Positions 17,810-26,004 of a stretch of 38,263 nucleotides of DNA are shown one piece after another. Numbering within the stretch: the stretch's first letter is position 1; each line of letters starts with the position of its first letter. Made by a program: the position numbers and the translations under genes. The stretch covers positions 1 through 38,263 of the forward strand of contig VBGT01000001.1 in the NCBI GenBank assembly GCA_005889475.1, given 5' to 3'. The notes under the pieces are model-generated. The model was given only the letters and a program-made list of their open reading frames with translations. It made no database searches and was not told the origin of the DNA. This DNA comes from Chloroflexota bacterium. Lineage in GTDB: Bacteria > Chloroflexota > Limnocylindria > Limnocylindrales > CSP1-4.

Positions 17810-17815
17810 GGCGGG

Positions 17816-17845
17816 ATGATAGACAAGTTGTGCATGACTATGCAA
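17816..17845 (-). promoter_or_regulatory. argF promoter (leaderless)
   Basis: On the minus strand TTGCAT (17845-17840), an 18-base spacer, TATCAT (17821-17816), six bases, then the argF ATG. This is the most complete -35/-10 pair of the leaderless promoters in the window. Confidence 0.65.
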
Positions 17846-17847
17846 CA
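17828..17847. promoter_or_regulatory. ARG box-like operator 1 (argF promoter)
   Basis: TTGTGCAT, four bases, ATGCAACA: an inverted repeat with core TGCAT-N4-ATGCA. It covers the -35 of argF and the spacer, the expected place for ArgR repression. TGCAT/ATGCA cores resemble ARG boxes of high-GC bacteria as I recall them. Confidence 0.55.
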
Positions 17848-17860
17848 CTAGGGCAGTCGG

Positions 17861-17874
17861 CGCATGTTAATGCA
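17861..17874. promoter_or_regulatory. ARG box-like operator 2 (argG side)
   Basis: CGCAT, GTTA, ATGCA: the same geometry as operator 1, centred 30 bp from it and about 65 bases before argG. Two sites in register suggest joint ArgR control of the divergent argF and argG. Confidence 0.5.
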
Positions 17875-17937
17875 GGACAGAGATCCGCAACATGCGCTCG
17901 CATCCCACCCCTTGATCGCATGAACCGGAGCTGAACG

Positions 17938-19224
<1,287 letters not shown>

Positions 19225-19230
19225 CCTGCC

Positions 19231-20649
19231 GTGAAGACCTGGGGCGGTCGATTCGAGGGTGGGCCCGACCCGACGGCCGCGGACTTCGGCCGGTCGATCG
19301 AGACGGACGTCGAGCTGGCCTTCGACGACATCCTCGGCTCGATGGCGCACGTCCGCGCCCTCGGCCGGGCCGGGGTGCTCACCGACGCTGAGGTCGAGGC
19401 GCTGCTCGCCGGTCTCGAGGCCGTCCGGGCCGACATCGAGTCCGGCTCCCTCCGATGGGATCCGGCGCTCGAGGACGTGCACATGAACGTGGAGTCGGCG
19501 CTCGAGGCCCGCGTCGGACCGGCCGCCCGCAAGCTCCACACGGGCCGCTCGCGCAACGACCAGGTGTCGACCGACCTCCGGCTGTGGCTGCGACGCACGA
19601 TCGACGACCTCGACGGCGCGCTCGTGGGCCTCGAGCGGGCTCTCGTCGACCTTGCCCGGCGCAATGTCGACGCCGTCATGCCGGCCCATACCCACACCCA
19701 GCCCGCCCAGCCGGTCCTGCTCGCCCACCACCTCCTCGCACACGTCGAGATGCTGGAGCGCGATCGCTCTCGGCTGGCCGACGCGCGACGTCGCGCGAAC
19801 GTCTCGCCGCTCGGATCCGGCGCCGTCGCGGGGAGCGGCTTCCCGCTCGATCGCGAGGCCGTCGCTGCCGAGCTCGGGTTCGCCGGCGTGACCCGCAACT
19901 CGATCGACGCATCGGGTGACCGCGACTTCGTCGCGGAGGCGCTGGCCGGGTTCGCCATCGCAATGGTGCACCTGTCGCGGCTGGCGGAGGAGCTCGTCTG
20001 GTGGTCCCACCCGAGGCTCGGCTTCGTCCGCCTTGCCGACGCGTTCTCGACCGGCTCGTCGATGCTGCCCAACAAGCGCAACCCCGATCCAGCTGAGCTG
20101 GTGCGTGCCCGGGCGGCGCGGGTCGTCGGCGACCTGGCGGGCTTCCTGGCGGTCCTCAAGGGCCTGCCCCTCGGCTACCAGCGCGACCTCCAGGAGGACA
20201 AGCGGCCGCTGTTCGAGAGCGCGCGCGAGCTGCGCCGCTCGCTCGAGGTCCTCGCCGGGATCATCGCCTCGCTGACGGTCGACGAGGCGCGGCTCCAGGC
20301 GGCGGCGGCGGAGGGCCATGTGACGGCAACGGCGGTCGCCGAGACGCTCGTCGAGCTGGGCGTCGCATTCCGCAGCGCGCACCACGTCGTGGGGCGGCTG
20401 GTCAGGACAGCCGAGGTCGATGGGCTGAGCCTCGAGGTCCTGTCCGACGATGCGGTCACGGCCGCCCTCCGCGAGAGCGACGACGAGTCGGTGCGGGCGC
20501 TTGCCGGCGACCCGACGACGGCCGCCCGTCTTCGGGCGGCCGCCTCGATCGAGGGCGCCCTCGCACGCTGCAACGTGATCGGCGGCACCGCGCCAAGCCG
20601 CGTCGCCGACGAGCTCGCGGCCGCCAGCCGCCGGTTGGGCTTGGCCTGA
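19231..20649 (+). CDS. argH: argininosuccinate lyase
   Basis: Final step to arginine, releasing fumarate. The 472-residue fumarase/aspartase-superfamily protein starts with KTWGGRF. It shows HTGRSRNDQV near residue 105, HTHTQPAQPV with the catalytic-region His near 152, and the superfamily signature GSSMLPNKRNPDPAEL near 274. The signature has Met-Leu-Pro-Asn where many lyases have Met-Pro-Gln, a conservative variant. A GTG start at 19231 lies six bases after the argG stop. It is co-transcribed with argG; argR follows behind its own promoter. Confidence 0.96.
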   Translation: MKTWGGRFEGGPDPTAADFGRSIETDVELAFDDILGSMAHVRALGRAGVLTDAEVEALLAGLEAVRADIESGSLRWDPALEDVHMNVESALEARVGPAARKLHTGRSRNDQVSTDLRLWLRRTIDDLDGALVGLERALVDLARRNVDAVMPAHTHTQPAQPVLLAHHLLAHVEMLERDRSRLADARRRANVSPLGSGAVAGSGFPLDREAVAAELGFAGVTRNSIDASGDRDFVAEALAGFAIAMVHLSRLAEELVWWSHPRLGFVRLADAFSTGSSMLPNKRNPDPAELVRARAARVVGDLAGFLAVLKGLPLGYQRDLQEDKRPLFESARELRRSLEVLAGIIASLTVDEARLQAAAAEGHVTATAVAETLVELGVAFRSAHHVVGRLVRTAEVDGLSLEVLSDDAVTAALRESDDESVRALAGDPTTAARLRAAASIEGALARCNVIGGTAPSRVADELAAASRRLGLA

Positions 20650-20667
20650 TCGCGGCCGGCGCGGGGG

Positions 20668-20673
20668 TATAGT
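20668..20673 (+). promoter_or_regulatory. -10 box of argR (leaderless)
   Basis: TATAGT, six bases, ATG at 20680. There is no ribosome binding site. It lets argR and hppD be transcribed apart from argGH. Confidence 0.6.
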
Positions 20674-20679
20674 CGGCCT

Positions 20680-21222
20680 ATGGAGCCGTCCGACGGCGGA
20701 AGCCAACCGCGCACGACGACACGAGCGACCCGCGTCGCACGACAGGGCGAGATCCGGAGGCTGATCGCCCGCGATCGGATCGCCAACCAGCGCCAGCTGG
20801 CCGATCTGCTCGCCGCCCGGGGCTTCGAGGTTACCCAGGCCACCGTCAGTCGGGACATCGCCGAGCTCGGCCTGGTCAAGGTCGTTCGGGGCGACGGCCA
20901 CGCCTACGCGGCACCGGCCGACGTCGCGGTCGCGCCGGGGCGCGACGAGTCGATGCTCCGGCGCGTGCTCCGGGACGTGCCGGTCGAGGTCCGCCGGTCC
21001 GGCCTGATCCTGCTGCTCGTGTCCACGCCCGGCACTGCCTCGATCGTGGCCGAGGCGATCGACCGCGCGGGGTTCTCCGAGCCTGCGGGTACCCTAGCCG
21101 GAGACAACACGGTGCTCGTCCTGTTCGGGGACGAGCAAAGGCTCGTGCACTGGCGAGACAACCTGCTGCGAACCCAGGCCGACGTAGCCAGCGGAGACGA
21201 GCGAGACGGAGGTCAGCGATGA
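20680..21222 (+). CDS. argR: arginine repressor ArgR
   Basis: Arginine-responsive transcription factor, 180 residues. The N-terminal winged helix-turn-helix (about 20-75) has the recognition motif TQATVSRDIAELGLVKV. The C-terminal domain (about 90-165) makes the hexamer and binds arginine. There, PGTASIVAEAID and AGDNTVL are visible. The usual arginine-contacting pair is Asp-Asp (GDDT), but here it reads Asp142-Asn143, which might alter ligand affinity. The N-terminus is about 20 residues longer than classical ArgR. Its stop overlaps the start of hppD (ATGA). It likely acts on the operators between argF and argG. Confidence 0.93.
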   Translation: MEPSDGGSQPRTTTRATRVARQGEIRRLIARDRIANQRQLADLLAARGFEVTQATVSRDIAELGLVKVVRGDGHAYAAPADVAVAPGRDESMLRRVLRDVPVEVRRSGLILLLVSTPGTASIVAEAIDRAGFSEPAGTLAGDNTVLVLFGDEQRLVHWRDNLLRTQADVASGDERDGGQR

Positions 21223-22388
21223 CCGAGACGATCACGCGGGGTGCCGCCAACCAGGCGGGCGCCCATATCAACAAGGACGCCTACGCGGAGGCCAAGGACT
21301 TCCTGCCGCTGAACGGCGTCGACCACGTCGAGTTCTGGGTCGGCAACGCCCGGCAGGCCGCCCATTACTACCGCGCCCTGTGGGGCTTCACGCCGGTGGC
21401 CTACGCCGGCCTCGAGACCGGTGTTCGGGACCGGACGAGCTACGTCCTGCGCCAGAACGACATCACCCTCGTCGTCACCGGCGCGCTGAGCCCCGACACC
21501 GAGATCGCGGAGCACGTCAAGCGCCACGGCGACGGCGTCAAGGACATCGCCTTCGGCGTTGACGACGCGACCTCGTCATGGCGCGAGACCACGAAGCGTG
21601 GCGCGCGATCCGAGATGGAGCCTGCCGAGCTGGACGGCGGCGAGGACGGCGTCCTGCGCCGGAGCGCGGTCGGGACATACGGCGAGGTCCGCCACTCGTT
21701 CATCGATCGGCGCGACTACCACGGCGCGTTCGCGCCGGGCTATCGCAAGATCAAGAAGCCCGCGGCGGCCGCGACCGGGCTGAGCCTGCTCGAGATCGAC
21801 CACTGCGTCGGCAACGTCGAGCTCGGCGACATGAACAAGTTCGTCGAGTACTACCGTGACGTCTTCGGCTTCGCCCAGCTGATCCACTACGACGACAAGG
21901 TCATCCACACCGAGTACTCCGCCCTCATGTCGAAGGTCATGACCAACGGCAACGGCCGGATCAAGTTCCCGATCAACGAGCCCGCCTCGGGCAAGAAGAA
22001 GAGCCAGATCCAGGAGTTCCTCGACTACTACCTGGACAACGGCACGCAGCACATCGCGCTGCGGACGGAGGACATCGTCGGCACCGTCCGCCAGCTGCGC
22101 GAGAACGGCATCGAGTTCCTGGGCATGCCCCATGCCTACTACGAGACCCTCGCCGACCGCGTCGGAGACGTCGGCGTGCCCATCGACACGCTCGAGCAGC
22201 TGGGCATCGAGGCGGACCGCGACGAGGAGGGCTATCTCCTCCAGATCTTCACGCGCCCGATCCAGGATCGCCCGACCTTCTTCTTCGAGATCATCGAGCG
22301 CCACGGCTCGCGGGGTTTCGGCGTCGGCAATTTCAAGGCGCTCTTCGAAGCGATCGAGATCGAACAGGCTCGCCGCGGCAACCTCTAG
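21219..22388 (+). CDS. hppD: 4-hydroxyphenylpyruvate dioxygenase
   Basis: Fe(II) enzyme that turns 4-hydroxyphenylpyruvate into homogentisate, the committed step of tyrosine breakdown. Of 389 residues, two vicinal-oxygen-chelate domains are clear. The metal triad is His195 (LEIDHCVGNV), His278 (TQHIALRT) and Glu357 (FFFEIIERHG). The C-terminal GFGVGNFKALFEAIE helix gates the active site in the family. GGAGG precedes the ATG, which overlaps the argR stop, an unexpected coupling of a catabolic gene to the arginine repressor. Partner enzymes are hmgA (31393) and the FAH-family protein (26005). Confidence 0.96.
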   Translation: MTETITRGAANQAGAHINKDAYAEAKDFLPLNGVDHVEFWVGNARQAAHYYRALWGFTPVAYAGLETGVRDRTSYVLRQNDITLVVTGALSPDTEIAEHVKRHGDGVKDIAFGVDDATSSWRETTKRGARSEMEPAELDGGEDGVLRRSAVGTYGEVRHSFIDRRDYHGAFAPGYRKIKKPAAAATGLSLLEIDHCVGNVELGDMNKFVEYYRDVFGFAQLIHYDDKVIHTEYSALMSKVMTNGNGRIKFPINEPASGKKKSQIQEFLDYYLDNGTQHIALRTEDIVGTVRQLRENGIEFLGMPHAYYETLADRVGDVGVPIDTLEQLGIEADRDEEGYLLQIFTRPIQDRPTFFFEIIERHGSRGFGVGNFKALFEAIEIEQARRGNL

Positions 22389-22419
22389 GTCGAGGCGGCA
22401 GCCACTGGAGGGCGGGTCG

Positions 22420-22815
22420 ATGGCCTCTGTCAACGAACTCACGCCAGGCCTCGCGCTCGGCAGGCGCTTCGTCGACGCGATCGTCACCCACGATTGGGAG
22501 GGCGTGGCAGCGTGCTTCTCGCCCGATGCTCGCCTGGTCGCGGTCGTCCCGAAGGAGCGTCCGTTCCGTGAGAAGGCGGGCGCGGATGAGGCAGCGAGCC
22601 TGATCCGCGCCTGGTTCGGCGATGCCGACGTCACCGAGCTCCTCAGCAGCGAGGTCGAGCCGCTTGCCGACCGAATCCGGATCCAGTACCGCATCCGGGA
22701 GCACGAACCCGATGGCTGGTACCTCGTCGAGCAGGTCGCATACGCGACCATCAGCGAGGGTTTGTTCGAGGACGTGAACCTCGCCTGCTCCGGGTTCCGC
22801 CCCGAATCCGACTGA
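22420..22815 (+). CDS. SnoaL/NTF2-like protein
   Basis: A 131-residue protein with the look of an NTF2-like cone-shaped fold. An initial helix (ALGRRFVDAIVTHDWEGVAACF) leads to SPDARLVAVVP, and a mixed alpha/beta section ends in VAYATISEGLFEDVNLACSGFRP. Such proteins act as small isomerases, cyclases or ligand binders; no catalytic residues point to one of these. The ATG at 22420 is well supported by GGAGGGCGGG upstream. It lies 31 bases after hppD and is probably in its operon, but a role in tyrosine breakdown is only guessed from position. Confidence 0.72.
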   Translation: MASVNELTPGLALGRRFVDAIVTHDWEGVAACFSPDARLVAVVPKERPFREKAGADEAASLIRAWFGDADVTELLSSEVEPLADRIRIQYRIREHEPDGWYLVEQVAYATISEGLFEDVNLACSGFRPESD

Positions 22816-22823
22816 CGCCCTCC

Positions 22824-22886
22824 TGGGACCGCGATCTCATCGTGGCGGCTCAGCGAGGCGACCAGTCGGCATTCGTCGGCGACTTG
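22824..22886 (+). pseudogene. remnant of an ECF sigma factor 5' end
   Basis: Read in frame from 22824, the sequence gives DRDLIVAAQRGDQSAFV, almost the same as the first residues of the two intact ECF sigma factors in this window (DRDLVERARHGDREAFA and DRDLVERARSGDQQAFA). The similarity stops after about 20 residues and no sigma region 2 or 4 follows. No start codon stands at the expected place (TGG). It is best read as a leftover from a deleted module. The match is short, so chance is not fully excluded. Confidence 0.5.
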
Positions 22887-22905
22887 TCGGCCTGTCGTTT
22901 CAGGC

Positions 22906-22931
22906 GCGGCGCCGGAACCTCTAGGCGCCGC
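22906..22931. terminator. possible terminator hairpin between convergent genes
   Basis: An 8-bp perfect inverted repeat (GCGGCGCC and GGCGCCGC, ten-base loop) spans the end of the diguanylate cyclase gene and could end both it and the hppD transcript. GC-rich arms of this size arise often by chance here. Confidence 0.3.
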
Positions 22932-24192
22932 GGCGGGCGCGCCGCACGAGTCCCTCGGGGACGCCGCTGCGCTGCTGCTCGACGGAGCCGATGCGCATGG
23001 TCGGCTCGTAGACCGCCGCGCGGCCCTTGCCGGCCGCCTTGGCCAGGTACATCGCAGCATCCGAGTTCGTGAGCAGCTCATCGACCGTGGTGCCGGCCTC
23101 GGGCGAGAGCGCGATGCCGATGCTGACGCCGATGACGACCTCCTCGTCGCCCTCGCCGATCGGCCTGCCAACACGAAGCGCGAGCCGGTCCGCCGTCGCC
23201 CGAACCTCGTCCAGGTCAACCGCGTCCTCGAGCAGGACGGTGAACTCGTCGCCGCCGAGGCGCGCCGCGGTGTCGCCTCGCCGGAGCCCGGCGCCAAGGC
23301 GCTCAGCGACGGTTCGAAGGACGTCGTCGCCTCGGTCGTGGCCGAACCGATCGTTCACACGCTTGAAGTCATCGAGGTCGAGGAACAGGACCGCGTAGCG
23401 GGCGTCAGGGTCCCGCGCCGAGCGCTCGAGGGCGTGCGCGAGGCGGTCGCGGAACAGGGCTCGGTTGGGCAGGCCGGTGAGCGGGTCGTGGAACGCCCGG
23501 TGTCGAAGCTGCTCCACGAGCCGCGCGTTCTCGAGCATGATCCCGGCCTCCGTGGCCATCGTCGAGGCCAGCCGCAGGCGATCGTTGTCGAAGACGCTCT
23601 TCTGCTCGACGGTCAACTCGACGAGCCCTGTGGACTTCCCCGCTACCACGAGCGGAACGACAGCGAGCGCCTGCCCGCCGATTGACGCGATGTACTGACG
23701 TTCTGGTGCCGGCAGTTTCGGGTCGTCGAGATCGAGCACGACCGATTTCTGCTCGACCAACGCACGTTCGCACTCGGGGTAGTCCGCGAGCAGGTAGGCG
23801 TTGTCAACCGGGTCGCGCCGATCGGGTGGGTAGTAGCCGAGGGTGAGCACTTGCCCGCTGGCCTCGTCCCAGTAGCAGATCCCGCACTGGTCGACCTTCA
23901 CGGCTCGTGCCAGGTGGGCCGCCATCCGGTCACCGACCGTGCTCGGATCGCCCGCCCGCGCGAGATCCGTGGACATTGCAATGAGGCTGTCGAGGGCGTG
24001 CCTGCTCCTGCCGGAACGCCGCTCAGCCGTCCAGACGTACCGAAGCAGGATCGCGACCGCGGCCGACACAACGAATGCGCGCGGCAGCGGCTCTGGGATC
24101 AGCACGGCCAGGAGCACGACGGCAGCCGCGAGGGCAGCCGTGCGTCCTGACTGCACGAGCGACAAGAGTGCGAGGCGTTGAGTTCGATGCAT
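22921..24192 (-). CDS. membrane-anchored GAF-GGDEF diguanylate cyclase
   Basis: Synthesises the second messenger cyclic di-GMP from GTP. The 423 residues comprise two N-terminal membrane helices (about 17-33 and 38-54) and a GAF-type sensory domain (about 65-222). The GGDEF domain (about 235-400) has an intact GGDEF motif at 313-317. An inhibitory I-site RxxD (Arg304-Asp307) lies exactly five residues before it, so product feedback is expected. The GAF domain has a Cys pair (CGIC, 103-106), but the ligand is unknown. The ATG at 24192 has no strong ribosome binding site. No EAL domain is present. Confidence 0.93.
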   Translation of the reverse strand: MHRTQRLALLSLVQSGRTAALAAAVVLLAVLIPEPLPRAFVVSAAVAILLRYVWTAERRSGRSRHALDSLIAMSTDLARAGDPSTVGDRMAAHLARAVKVDQCGICYWDEASGQVLTLGYYPPDRRDPVDNAYLLADYPECERALVEQKSVVLDLDDPKLPAPERQYIASIGGQALAVVPLVVAGKSTGLVELTVEQKSVFDNDRLRLASTMATEAGIMLENARLVEQLRHRAFHDPLTGLPNRALFRDRLAHALERSARDPDARYAVLFLDLDDFKRVNDRFGHDRGDDVLRTVAERLGAGLRRGDTAARLGGDEFTVLLEDAVDLDEVRATADRLALRVGRPIGEGDEEVVIGVSIGIALSPEAGTTVDELLTNSDAAMYLAKAAGKGRAAVYEPTMRIGSVEQQRSGVPEGLVRRARRGA

Positions 24193-24328
24193 TCGTCCAT
24201 GCCGGCACGTGGTCGAGGCCGCAGGTGCTGACCGGGAACAGCGTCGAGCGTCCGCGCATCGCGTGCCATGAGTCGTTCGTACCGACGGCGGCAGCGGTCG
24301 GCCCGGGTTCTTCGAGGCGCGATCAGAT

Positions 24329-24351
24329 ATTGACTGGAACGCCTAGTCAAT
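24329..24351. promoter_or_regulatory. palindromic operator before tetR gene
   Basis: ATTGACT, nine bases, AGTCAAT: perfect 7-bp arms. The left arm contains the -35 (TTGACT, 24330-24335) and the right arm fills the spacer, so a bound TetR dimer would block the gene's own promoter. Confidence 0.6.
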
Positions 24352-24358
24352 CAATACT
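24330..24358 (+). promoter_or_regulatory. tetR promoter (leaderless)
   Basis: TTGACT, 17 bases, AATACT (24353-24358), six bases, then the GTG at 24365. Good -35 and spacing. Confidence 0.6.
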
Positions 24359-24364
24359 CGTGAA

Positions 24365-24997
24365 GTGATGGCTCCGCGCGCATATACCCAGCACAGGCGC
24401 GCCGAGACCTCACGCCAGACGCGGCATCGCATCCTGGAGTCGACCCTCGCGCTCTATCGCGAGCGCGGCGTCGCGGACACGACCCTCAAGGCCGTCGCAG
24501 AGCGGGCCGACGTCTCGCGCGGCACGATCCTCCATCACTTCGGGTCGGGCGACGGGCTCCTCGGAGCGGTGCTGGATCAGGTCGTCGAATCACTCGACCT
24601 GCCCGACGAGCGGATCTACGAGGGCCTTGCCGGGCGCGACGCCCGGATCCGGGCATTCGTCGACGCGATCGTCGTGTTCAACGAACGCGGTGTGTCGTGG
24701 TGGACCATGTTCGAGGCCGAGATGCAGCGGCCCGAGCTCCAGAAGCGCGAGGCCCACTACTGGAGCGTGCTCGGCCAGCTGCAGGCGAAGGCGCTCGGTC
24801 CGCGGCTCGCTGCGGATCCGCTCGCAAACGCCGCTCTGCTCAGCGTCATTCATCCAGCGACCGTGGGCACGTTCCTGTGGTCGTTCGAGCGAGCCGGGGT
24901 GGGGAAGGAGGACGTGCGACCGATCCTTGGTGATCTCGCTGTCGATGCGGTCCGACGTGTGGCAGGCCGCAGGAGGGGGACGGGAGGGTTGTCGTGA
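24365..24997 (+). CDS. TetR-family transcriptional regulator
   Basis: A 210-residue regulator. The N-terminal helix-turn-helix (about 18-64) reads TRHRILESTLALYRERGV, TTLKAVAERADVSRGTILHHF. The C-terminal ligand domain is alpha-helical with a Trp-rich section (SWWTMFEAEM) of unknown ligand. Both GTG 24365 and ATG 24368 could start it. GTG fits the six-base spacing from the -10 box. It probably represses itself and the two small membrane protein genes downstream, with which it overlaps (GTGA at 24994). Confidence 0.9.
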   Translation: MMAPRAYTQHRRAETSRQTRHRILESTLALYRERGVADTTLKAVAERADVSRGTILHHFGSGDGLLGAVLDQVVESLDLPDERIYEGLAGRDARIRAFVDAIVVFNERGVSWWTMFEAEMQRPELQKREAHYWSVLGQLQAKALGPRLAADPLANAALLSVIHPATVGTFLWSFERAGVGKEDVRPILGDLAVDAVRRVAGRRRGTGGLS

Positions 24998-25380
24998 ACT
25001 CAATGCTTCGGCAGGTCCACGCCTGGGTGGCGTGGGGATTCGTGGCCGCGATCGTGATCCAGGTCTTCCTGGCCGGACTCGCCATCCCGCAGCTCGGCGG
25101 GAACGGCAACTTCGGCACGCACCAGGGCTTCGGCTACCTCATCGGACTGATCGCGCTCGCGCTCGTGGTGACGGCGGTGGTCGCGCGGATCGGACGCCGA
25201 CGGATCCTCCAGAGCGTCGGGCTCCTGGTCCTGTACGTCGTCCAGACGATCCTGCCGAACCTCGACCCCGGCCTGTCGGTCGGTGCAGCGCTGCATCCCG
25301 TCGGCGCCCTGCTCCTGTTCGCGCTGGGCACCTGGTATGCGTGGACGGTATGGCGCGAACGATCGACGGCCTCGGCCTGA
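24994..25380 (+). CDS. small membrane protein, DUF6220-like
   Basis: A 128-residue protein with about four membrane helices. The first helix pattern WGFVAAIVIQVFLAGLAI and a following His-Gln-Gly (THQGFGYLIG) resemble DUF6220 as I remember it, as does a second His near residue 101 (LHPVGALLLF). The histidines on helices could bind haem, but that is only a suggestion. The GTG start overlaps the tetR stop, so it is co-translated. Function unknown. Confidence 0.65.
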   Translation: MNSMLRQVHAWVAWGFVAAIVIQVFLAGLAIPQLGGNGNFGTHQGFGYLIGLIALALVVTAVVARIGRRRILQSVGLLVLYVVQTILPNLDPGLSVGAALHPVGALLLFALGTWYAWTVWRERSTASA

Positions 25381-25408
25381 TTCGCCAGCACGTGGGAGGG
25401 AGCGCTCG

Positions 25409-25912
25409 ATGGACCTGACCCCGTATGTCGCCTGGATCGTCTTCATTCATGTCGCAGCGGCATTCGTCTTCGCCGCCGGCCACGGCGTCTCGATGTACGT
25501 CGCCTTCCAGCTCCGGCGAGAAACCGATCGCGGTCGGATGCTGGCGCTCCTGGACATCTCCGGGTTCTCGCTCGTTGCCGCTGGCATCGCCCTGTTGGTG
25601 CTGCTCGTCGCCGGCATCCTCGCCGGGATCGTGCTGCAGTCCTTCGGCAGGACCTGGATCTGGGTCTCGCTGGTGCTGCTGGTCGTCATCGGCGGGCTCA
25701 TGACGCCGATCGGTGGCGCGTACTTCACCCGCGTGCGGCAGGCACTCGGACAGAAGACTCGCGGGATGAAGTCGGAGGATCCGGACCCGGTGCCTGCGTC
25801 CGACGCCGCGCTGGCCGCCATGCTCGCCTCGCGCGCCCCCGAACAGCTCCTCGTCCTCGGTGGCGGGGGATTCCTCGTCATCCTCTGGCTGATGATGTTC
25901 AAGCCGTTCTGA
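25409..25912 (+). CDS. integral membrane protein, DUF2269-like
   Basis: A 167-residue membrane protein with four likely helices. It starts with a helix carrying IVFIHVAAAFVFAAGHG, in the style of DUF2269/copper-resistance-D-like membrane proteins with conserved helix histidines. Family placement is tentative. The ATG at 25409 is preceded by a strong GGGAGGGAG. It lies 28 bases after the DUF6220-like gene and is presumably the last gene of the tetR operon. No enzyme motif is seen. Confidence 0.6.
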   Translation: MDLTPYVAWIVFIHVAAAFVFAAGHGVSMYVAFQLRRETDRGRMLALLDISGFSLVAAGIALLVLLVAGILAGIVLQSFGRTWIWVSLVLLVVIGGLMTPIGGAYFTRVRQALGQKTRGMKSEDPDPVPASDAALAAMLASRAPEQLLVLGGGGFLVILWLMMFKPF

Positions 25913-25992
25913 ACGACGAGCGGAGCTAGCCCGGTTCCACACGAAAGGCCGGCCGACCGTTGCGAGCGCCTGATCCTGTCGGGCGCTCGACC

Positions 25993-25998
25993 TAGACT
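25993..25998 (+). promoter_or_regulatory. -10 box of FAH-family gene (leaderless)
   Basis: TAGACT, six bases, GTG at 26005. An 8-bp inverted repeat (25963-25970 with 25982-25989) lies just upstream and could be an operator or the previous operon's terminator. Confidence 0.5.
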
Positions 25999-26004
25999 CT
26001 GCCC

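Noticed and set aside
17886-17903. A third ARG box before argG
   Set aside because: The palindromes here (CGCA-N3-TGCG; ATGCG-N2-CGCAT) do not share the N4 geometry of the other two and are likely by chance in this composition.
17920-17934. A four-codon leader peptide (MNRS) before argG
   Set aside because: No arginine-rich stretch or alternative hairpins typical of attenuation, and the length is within chance.
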